This document shows, in pieces, positions 5,521 to 9,413 of a stretch of DNA of 9,413 nt. The notes under the pieces are model-generated. The model did no database searches. It was given only the letters and a program-made list of their open reading frames with translations, and was not told the DNA's origin. Location of the stretch: assembly GCA_022791355.1 (NCBI GenBank), contig JAAVYX010000055.1:1-9413 (forward strand). Reading direction: 5' to 3'. The DNA is from Clostridiales bacterium. GTDB taxonomy: Bacteria; Bacillota; Clostridia; Oscillospirales; Acutalibacteraceae. Positions within the stretch are counted from its first letter, which is position 1. Each line of letters begins with the position of its first letter. The translations under genes were made by a program, and so were the position numbers.

Positions 5521-6585
5521 ATGGAATTGCAGGTGCAGAATATATTACAGGACGCCTTACAGGCCAATGTTTCGGATATCTTGATTGTCCCAGGAGGACC
5601 GTTGAGCTATAAGGCCAACGGGCGGGTGATCTCCGCATCGGAAAACAGACTGACCCCCAAAGACACGGAGGAACTGATTCGACAGATTTACGCTTTGGAT
5701 CATGACCGGGATCTGACCCTGCTCACCCAGACTGGAGACGACGATTTTTCCTTTTCGGTCAGCGGATTGGGACGGTTCCGGTGCTGCGCCTACAAGCAGA
5801 GAGGCTCCCTGTCCGCCGTGCTCCGTGTGGTAACCTTTGACCTGCCCTCTGCGGAACAGCTAAATATTCCCCCGGTGGTGCTGGACCTCTGCAACCGTCA
5901 GAAGGGGCTGGTTTTGGTCACCGGACCGGCGGGAAGCGGAAAGTCCACTACTCTGGCCTGTATGATCGACCAGATCAATCATACCCGCAGCGGACATATC
6001 ATCACCCTGGAGGATCCAATCGAGCATCTTTACACCCACGACCGTTGCATTGTCAGTCAGCGGGAAATCACCCATGATACCGGCGATTGCGACACGGCCC
6101 TGCGCGCCGCGCTGCGGCAGGCGCCGGATGTGATTCTTCTGGGGGAAATGCGGGATTTTGAAACCATCCGCACGGTGATTACCGCCGCGGAAACCGGGCA
6201 GCTGGTTTTGTCCACCCTGCACACGGTAGGCGCCGCCAAAACGGTCGACCGAATTATCGACGCCTTTCCGCCCGCGCAGCAGCAGCAAATTCGGGTTCAG
6301 CTCTCCATGGTGCTGCAGGCGGTGGTCTCCCAGCAGCTGATCCCCACTGTAGACGGTAAGCTCACCCCCGCCTTTGAAATTATGGTGGCCACCCCCGCTA
6401 TCCGCACCATGATCCGCGAATCCAAGGTGTACCAGATGGACAATGTGCTGTATGCTGGCGCGGATCAGGGCATGCGGACCATGGATTCCGATTTGCTCCG
6501 TTTATATCAGGCGGGACAGATTTCAAAAGAGCACGCGCTGGCCTACAGCTCTAATCCGGAGACAATGGTAAAAAAATTGTTGTAA
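5521..6585 (+). CDS. pilT: PilT-type pilus retraction ATPase
   Basis: A 354-residue hexameric AAA+-like motor of the secretion ATPase superfamily. It powers pilin disassembly at the inner membrane together with the PilC platform. An N-terminal PAS-like domain (about 1-100) is followed by the RecA-like core: Walker A GPAGSGKST (135-143), Asp box ITLEDPIEH (161-169), Walker B with catalytic Glu209 (VILLGEMRD), His box STLHT (231-235, His234). GAAKTVDRIIDAFP (237-250) and AIRTMIRE (293-300) correspond to the PilT-specific AAKTIDRIID and AIRNLIRE motifs. The tetracysteine zinc knuckle of PilB/GspE is absent. ATG 5521 gives the family's usual distance (about 15 residues) to the SDILI strand; GGAGAAAGG (5500-5508) is a little distant. 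ATG 5461 would add 20 residues without a good site. Confidence 0.93.
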   Translation: MELQVQNILQDALQANVSDILIVPGGPLSYKANGRVISASENRLTPKDTEELIRQIYALDHDRDLTLLTQTGDDDFSFSVSGLGRFRCCAYKQRGSLSAVLRVVTFDLPSAEQLNIPPVVLDLCNRQKGLVLVTGPAGSGKSTTLACMIDQINHTRSGHIITLEDPIEHLYTHDRCIVSQREITHDTGDCDTALRAALRQAPDVILLGEMRDFETIRTVITAAETGQLVLSTLHTVGAAKTVDRIIDAFPPAQQQQIRVQLSMVLQAVVSQQLIPTVDGKLTPAFEIMVATPAIRTMIRESKVYQMDNVLYAGADQGMRTMDSDLLRLYQAGQISKEHALAYSSNPETMVKKLL

Positions 6586-6612
6586 GCCGGGCTGATATAG
6601 GCAAGCGAGGTT

Positions 6613-6680
6613 CAAAAGGATGCGATTAATCCTTTTGGAATCTTCGCCGAATTCGGCCAAAAGCGGCTTTTCTCTTTTTT
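6613..6680 (+). terminator. Hairpin and T-rich tract after pilT
   Basis: CAAAAGGAT (6613-6621) pairs perfectly with ATCCTTTTG (6629-6637) around 7 nt. It is followed by the 12-bp palindrome GCCGAATTCGGC (6646-6657), AAAAGC-G-GCTTTT (6659-6671) and a run CTCTTTTTT (6672-6680). No single stem is a textbook terminator next to the T-run, but together they probably slow or end transcription from the pilus operon. Confidence 0.45.
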
Positions 6681-6709
6681 ATAGCCGGCAAAGGACGTAT
6701 AAATCACGC

Positions 6710-6722
6710 TGGCGGACCGCCA
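6710..6722. repeat. Perfect inverted repeat TGGCGG-A-CCGCCA
   Basis: A 6+1+6 palindrome in the spacer between the pilus operon and the isomerase gene, too tight for a stable RNA hairpin but well shaped for a dimeric DNA-binding protein. It lies 9 nt before the terminator stem. No regulator gene is nearby in the window. Confidence 0.3.
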
Positions 6723-6730
6723 ACTCGTTG

Positions 6731-6762
6731 TTTAAAATACCGCGTTTTTGCGGTATTTTAAA
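6731..6762. terminator. Strong bidirectional intrinsic terminator
   Basis: A perfect 13-bp stem, TTTAAAATACCGC (6731-6743) with its complement at 6750-6762 and a GTTTTT loop. The GC core is flanked by A-run and T-run, so on each strand the stem ends in a T-rich tail. It separates the pilus operon from the isomerase gene and indicates the latter is a separate unit. Confidence 0.8.
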
Positions 6763-6777
6763 TTTGCCGTCTATAAA
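6748..6777 (+). promoter_or_regulatory. Weak candidate promoter of the isomerase gene
   Basis: TATAAA (6772-6777) has TTGCGG (6748-6753) 18 nt upstream, which overlaps the terminator's 3' arm. A second weak choice is TTGCCG (6764-6769) with TATATG (6790-6795) at 20 nt. A promoter is needed here because a terminator precedes the gene, but the exact boxes are uncertain. Confidence 0.3.
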
Positions 6778-6853
6778 ATAGAGGGCCCACTATATGGACC
6801 GACCGCCCTGCAAGCGCAAACCGGTTTTGATTCAGCAATGGGAGAGGATCGAT

Positions 6854-7693
6854 ATGTGGAAAGCAAAGCTCTGTCTTGGAACCGACAGAGAATTCGGCGC
6901 GTCTATCGAGGAACAGATTCGGCTGTTTCATAAAGTGGGCTTTGAGGGCTTTTTTACCGAGTGGTACCCGGAGGCGGACATAACCGGCTGGAAAAATCTG
7001 GCCGGCCAAATCGGGATAGATTATCAGTCCGTCCACGCCCCCTTCGGCCGCGCGGCCGCTCTGTGGGAAAGGAGCTCGGTAGCGGAGGAGGCCTTAGAGG
7101 AGCAGCTTCGCTGTCTGCGGGACTGCGCGGACAACGTCGTTCCTATTATGGTCGCCCACGCCATTATCGGCTTCGACCGGCATACTCCCACGAACGAGGG
7201 GTTGGAAAATTATAAACGGATTGCCGACGCCGCCGGACGGTTGGGCGTAAAAATCGCGTTGGAGAACACCGAGGGCGAGGAATATCTAGCCGCCCTGTTG
7301 GAGGGCTTAAAGGATTACGCCTGCGTGGGCTTCTGCTGGGACGCCGGACATGAGCTGTGCTATAATCATGGGCAGGATATGCTGGCGCTCTACGGGGACC
7401 GGCTGTTTTGCACCCATCTCAACGACAACCTGGGCATTCGGGATTACAGCGGCCAAATCACCTGGCGGGACGACCTGCATCTTCTCCCCTTCGACGGCGT
7501 GGCCGACTGGGCGAACATCGCGGACCGGCTGAACCGGCATGGCTATACCGATTATCTGACCTTTGAGCTGTGTAAAACCAGCAAGCCGGACCGCCGCGAA
7601 AACGATCCTTATGCGGCTATGACGCTGGAGGCCTACGTCACCGAAGCGTACAAGCGGGCCTGCCGCGTGGCCGCGTTAACGGTCCGCGGCTAA
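6854..7693 (+). CDS. Sugar phosphate isomerase/epimerase-family TIM-barrel protein
   Basis: A 279-residue AP-endonuclease-2-like (xylose isomerase-like) TIM barrel. Members isomerise or epimerise sugars, inosose or keto-sugars at a divalent metal. Visible ligand-type residues, each at a strand end, are His61 (VHAPFG), His102 (VAHAI), Glu137 (ALENTEG), Asp163 and His166 (CWDAGHE), His188 (THLNDN), Asp207/His209 (DDLHLLPFDG) and Glu238 (TFELC). The Glu137/Asp163/His188/Glu238 set matches the metal site of the tagatose-epimerase/IolE branch. The protein has no signal peptide and is cytoplasmic. ATG 6854 is chosen for GGAGAGG at 6841-6847; ATG 6794 would add 20 residues without a site or homologous sequence. 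The substrate cannot be read from sequence. The ThuA neighbour suggests disaccharide or polyol catabolism. Confidence 0.88.
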   Translation: MWKAKLCLGTDREFGASIEEQIRLFHKVGFEGFFTEWYPEADITGWKNLAGQIGIDYQSVHAPFGRAAALWERSSVAEEALEEQLRCLRDCADNVVPIMVAHAIIGFDRHTPTNEGLENYKRIADAAGRLGVKIALENTEGEEYLAALLEGLKDYACVGFCWDAGHELCYNHGQDMLALYGDRLFCTHLNDNLGIRDYSGQITWRDDLHLLPFDGVADWANIADRLNRHGYTDYLTFELCKTSKPDRRENDPYAAMTLEAYVTEAYKRACRVAALTVRG

Positions 7694-7716
7694 CTGCGCA
7701 GACCGAAAAGCATTCG

Positions 7717-7737
7717 ACCGGGCACGCGCGGTTTTTT
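7717..7737 (+). terminator. Weak terminator after the isomerase gene
   Basis: ACCG (7717-7720) and CGGT (7729-7732) enclose a GC-rich segment directly followed by six Ts (7732-7737), 24 nt after the stop. The stem is short and the call rests mainly on the T-run. Confidence 0.35.
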
Positions 7738-7863
7738 CCATGACGATGCAAAGCGCGTCCGATCCAATCTCCCAGCTCCGCCCGACGGTTTACGGATTTA
7801 GGCGTTTGCGCAGGAGCCGGCGCGGTTTCTATTCTGCCTTTTCTCCAATTGCGGGGGAAAGGG

Positions 7864-7890
7864 GCAAATATAGGCATTTGCAAATTTTTT
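7864..7890 (+). terminator. Intrinsic terminator upstream of the thuA promoter
   Basis: GCAAAT (7864-7869), a 6-nt loop and ATTTGC (7876-7881) form a perfect stem followed by AAATTTTTTC. An outer pairing, GGGGCA (7861-7866) with TGCCCC (7896-7901), overlaps the first arm and is partly exclusive with it. In the 339-nt gap 7694-8032 nothing else gene-like is seen; the open frames there lack ribosome sites. Confidence 0.55.
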
Positions 7891-7949
7891 CAAACTGCCC
7901 CATAAAAAATACAGGTCAATTTCTGGCGTGTTTGACGCGCAAAACTTCC

Positions 7950-7978
7950 TTGTGAAACCCTTCTGTTCTTGCTATAAT
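7950..7978 (+). promoter_or_regulatory. Extended -10 promoter of thuA
   Basis: TTGTGA (7950-7955), 17 nt, then TGC-TATAAT (7970-7978): a perfect -10 with the TGn extension. The predicted start near 7985 places the inverted repeat 7991-8012 immediately downstream. Confidence 0.8.
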
Positions 7979-7990
7979 GGCTGTAAAAGC

Positions 7991-8012
7991 GCGGACGGTC
8001 AACATCGTCCGC
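7991..8012. promoter_or_regulatory. Perfect inverted repeat, candidate operator of thuA
   Basis: GCGGACG (7991-7997), 8 nt, CGTCCGC (8006-8012), lying between the predicted transcription start and the AGGGAGG ribosome site (8018-8024). The spacing fits an operator for a repressor dimer, or an RNA hairpin that ends just before the ribosome site. Confidence 0.55.
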
Positions 8013-8032
8013 TCAACAGGGAGGCAATTGAT

Positions 8033-8785
8033 ATGAATATCACGGTTTGGAATGAGAACGTTCACGAGCAGAGCATCCCCCGTGTCACCGAAATCTATCC
8101 CGGCGGCCTGCACGCGGTTTTGGCCGATATCGTAAAGGACGAGGCCCAGGGCGGCCAGGTTCGCACCGCCACCTTGGATCAGCCCGAATGCGGTCTGACT
8201 GAGGAAGTTCTGAAGGACACCGACCTGCTGCTCTGGTGGGGACACTGCGCCCACGGCAGCGTCCCGGACGAGATCGTCGACCGGGTTTATAAGCGGGTGC
8301 TGCAAGGCATGGGCCTGATCGTCCTGCATTCGGGCCACGAGTCCAAAATTTTCCAAAAACTGATGGGCACCACCTGCCGTCTGCGCTGGCGGGACGAGAC
8401 CTACGAGCGCATCCACTGCTGTATGCCGTCTCATCCCATCGCACAGGGTATTCCTGAGCATTTTGAGATCGGCGTAGAGGAATGCTACTCTGAATTTTTC
8501 GACGTTCCCGAGCCGGACGAGCTGGTTTTCCTGGGCTGGTTCGACATTGGCGAGGTCTTCCGCGCCGGTTGTACCTGGCGCCGGGGCTACGGCAAAATTT
8601 TCTATTTCCAGCCCGGCCATGAAACCAATCAGTCCTTCCATAATCCTTATGTCCAGCAAATCATCCGAAACGCCTGCCGCTGGGCCGCCCCCACGGCCAG
8701 CCGTGACGAGCTCTGGTCGGCCCACATCGATCCCACCTTGGAGGACGTCCGAAAGGGCGTCGTTCAGCCAGAGGATAAAAAGTAA
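8033..8785 (+). CDS. thuA: ThuA-family (trehalose utilisation-like) protein
   Basis: A 250-residue cytoplasmic protein with a class I glutamine amidotransferase-like fold. Family blocks run in order: WNENVHE (6-12), a central strand LLLWWGHCAHGSVP (65-78), GMGLIVLHSGH (92-102), HPIAQGI (134-140), and GYGKIFYFQPGHET (185-198), then the helix NPYVQQIIRNACRWA. In rhizobia ThuA acts with ThuB in catabolism of trehalose and related disaccharides. In Firmicutes members of this type the substrate is generally unproven. AGGGAGG (8018-8024) fixes ATG 8033; the frame is open upstream to 7928 but that part overlaps the promoter. It is independently promoted and terminated, so it is monocistronic despite the neighbouring isomerase. 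Confidence 0.9.
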   Translation: MNITVWNENVHEQSIPRVTEIYPGGLHAVLADIVKDEAQGGQVRTATLDQPECGLTEEVLKDTDLLLWWGHCAHGSVPDEIVDRVYKRVLQGMGLIVLHSGHESKIFQKLMGTTCRLRWRDETYERIHCCMPSHPIAQGIPEHFEIGVEECYSEFFDVPEPDELVFLGWFDIGEVFRAGCTWRRGYGKIFYFQPGHETNQSFHNPYVQQIIRNACRWAAPTASRDELWSAHIDPTLEDVRKGVVQPEDKK

Positions 8786-8796
8786 AGATTCCTTCT

Positions 8797-8823
8797 CGCC
8801 CGCCGGGTCTTCCCCGGCGGGCG
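8797..8823 (+). terminator. Strong hairpin terminator after thuA
   Basis: An 11-bp perfect GC-rich stem (8797-8807 with 8813-8823) and 5-nt loop lie 11 nt after the stop. The tail TATTGCT is only moderately T-rich, but the stem is very stable. Confidence 0.75.
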
Positions 8824-8838
8824 TATTGCTATGGCGAC

Positions 8839-8870
8839 AAGGTTTGCAAGCCTTACGCGGCCGGCCGTAA
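8839..8870. repeat. Pair of near-perfect palindromes
   Basis: AAGG-TTTGCAAG-CCTT (8839-8854, one T-G pair) is followed at once by TTACG-CGGCCGGC-CGTAA (8853-8870). Both are symmetric and could be protein-binding sites; no adjacent gene explains them. Confidence 0.3.
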
Positions 8871-8925
8871 TGATGATTTTTCGTAAAAGTCTAGGTAAGA
8901 TTTACCGCCGAAAATATCCGTTTAT

Positions 8926-8955
8926 AGGGGCTTTCGCTTTTAGATGAAAGCCCCT
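8926..8955 (+). terminator. Terminator-like hairpin directly before a promoter
   Basis: AGGGGCTTTC (8926-8935) pairs perfectly with GAAAGCCCCT (8946-8955) over a 10-nt loop. Only TTT follows and those bases begin the TTGACA box of the next promoter. It would isolate the downstream promoter from read-through. Confidence 0.5.
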
Positions 8956-8986
8956 TTGACAAATTGTTCTCTTCTTTGCGTATATT
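8956..8986 (+). promoter_or_regulatory. Promoter with consensus -35, no gene seen downstream
   Basis: TTGACA (8956-8961), perfect, with TATATT (8981-8986) at 19-nt spacing. Transcription would begin near 8993 into a stretch with no open frame having a ribosome site, so it may drive a non-coding RNA or a long leader. Confidence 0.45.
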
Positions 8987-8992
8987 TTGTAA

Positions 8993-9133
8993 GTCTCTCT
9001 GTACGCCCTGCGCTGACGGCCTTTGGCCAGCCATCTATCCGGCAGCTCTTACGGAAAATAATAGGGGGCGCTTTAACGTCCGGCAGGTCAGAACGCCTTT
9101 AGCTGTTTGCTTAGATAGGCCAAATGAAAATAT
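8993..9133 (+). other. Gene-free, possibly transcribed region
   Basis: No gene is recognisable. The stretch has a GGCC-TTT-GGCC hairpin (9019-9029), the heptamer CCGGCAG twice (9039-9045 and 9078-9084), and ATCTA (9033-9037) that can pair with TAGAT (9113-9117). It could be a small structured RNA from the promoter at 8956, but nothing identifies a known class. Confidence 0.25.
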
Positions 9134-9251
9134 ATAGATTTTCGCTCGGCCCATTGAGGGCTTTGCAAAAATTTTGCTTTGCACGGTAAAGCATAGACTT
9201 TCGTTCAGCTCATCGAGGATCTCATAAAAATTTAGCTTTGCAAGACAAATC
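9134..9251. repeat. Degenerate 59-bp tandem duplication
   Basis: Two units, 9134-9192 and 9193-9251, align without gaps at 43 of 59 positions. Shared blocks include ATAGA-TTTCG, CAT-GAGG and AAAAATTT-GCTTTGCA. The region is much more AT-rich than the genes. A third, weaker half-unit may lie at 9101-9125. The 72-codon minus-strand frame across it has no ribosome site and only reflects the duplication. Confidence 0.6.
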
Positions 9252-9305
9252 ATACATAATTTTAGCCTTTAAAGACATTCCCTTATTTCCTGTCGCATTT
9301 TGCGC

Positions 9306-9334
9306 TTTACATATAATTCACGATATGATATGAT
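9306..9334 (+). promoter_or_regulatory. Good plus-strand promoter at the right edge
   Basis: TTTACA (9306-9311), 17 nt, TATGAT (9329-9334), each 5/6 to consensus, in an AT-rich stretch. The start would be near 9341 and the transcript leaves the window. A separate TTGACA (9372-9377) lacks a well-spaced -10. No ribosome site or start is seen before 9413. Confidence 0.55.
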
Positions 9335-9413
9335 GAAAATATAGAATATTTTGCTTTTAAGCTACCGTCGATTGACAAGGTATAAAACGGTTTTACAGGG
9401 ATAAAATTGCCGC

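Noticed and set aside
6815..6826. GCAAACC motif upstream of the isomerase as another riboswitch
   Set aside because: No following GAAA-capped stem or GACGCAAAG block; a chance match.
6794..6853. N-terminal extension of the isomerase from ATG 6794
   Set aside because: No ribosome site and non-family sequence; GGAGAGG correctly places ATG 6854.
7740..7955. 71-codon plus-strand open frame between isomerase and thuA
   Set aside because: It runs across a terminator and into the thuA -35 box, with no ribosome site.

Overview
The window looks like a chromosomal piece of a fairly high-GC, low-branching Firmicute of the gut Clostridia type (Oscillospiraceae/Ruminococcaceae-like). The reasons are a lipoprotein, strong AGGAGG-type ribosome sites, TTGACA/TATAAT promoters, many U-tract terminators, and a type IV pilus (T4P) gene set with a DUF4860-type protein. 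This is inference from gene content; no 16S or other marker is present.

Left end (1 to about 635): no gene. The minus strand carries an array of GEMM-I (cyclic dinucleotide) riboswitch aptamers, two complete and one cut by the left edge. A minus-strand promoter at 636-664 would transcribe them leftward, so their target gene lies outside the window. The three hairpin P2 stems vary in sequence but keep a GAAA tetraloop and the GACGCAAAG core. The leftmost two have A rather than G at the base that selects the ligand.

Centre (863-6585, plus strand): a T4P-like operon. The order is transglutaminase-fold lipoprotein, PilC/GspF inner-membrane platform protein, a small one-helix protein with a pseudopilin-like YP motif, a DUF4860-like one-helix protein, a pseudopilin with Glu+5, a PilX/GspK-like one-helix protein, and a PilT-type ATPase. 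The ATPase is of the retraction class. No PilB/GspE extension ATPase, prepilin peptidase or obvious major pilin is in the window. Three spacers inside the operon are unusually long and contain inverted repeats. The operon is closed by a strong bidirectional terminator at 6731-6762.

Right part (6854-8785): two separately promoted genes, a TIM-barrel sugar phosphate isomerase/epimerase-family protein and a ThuA-family protein. Both are usual members of carbohydrate catabolic loci. The ThuA gene has its own extended -10 promoter followed by a perfect 7-bp inverted repeat.

Right end (8786-9413): no gene. It holds two terminator-like hairpins, two good plus-strand promoters, and a degenerate 59-bp tandem duplication. 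The last promoter (9306-9334) points out of the window.
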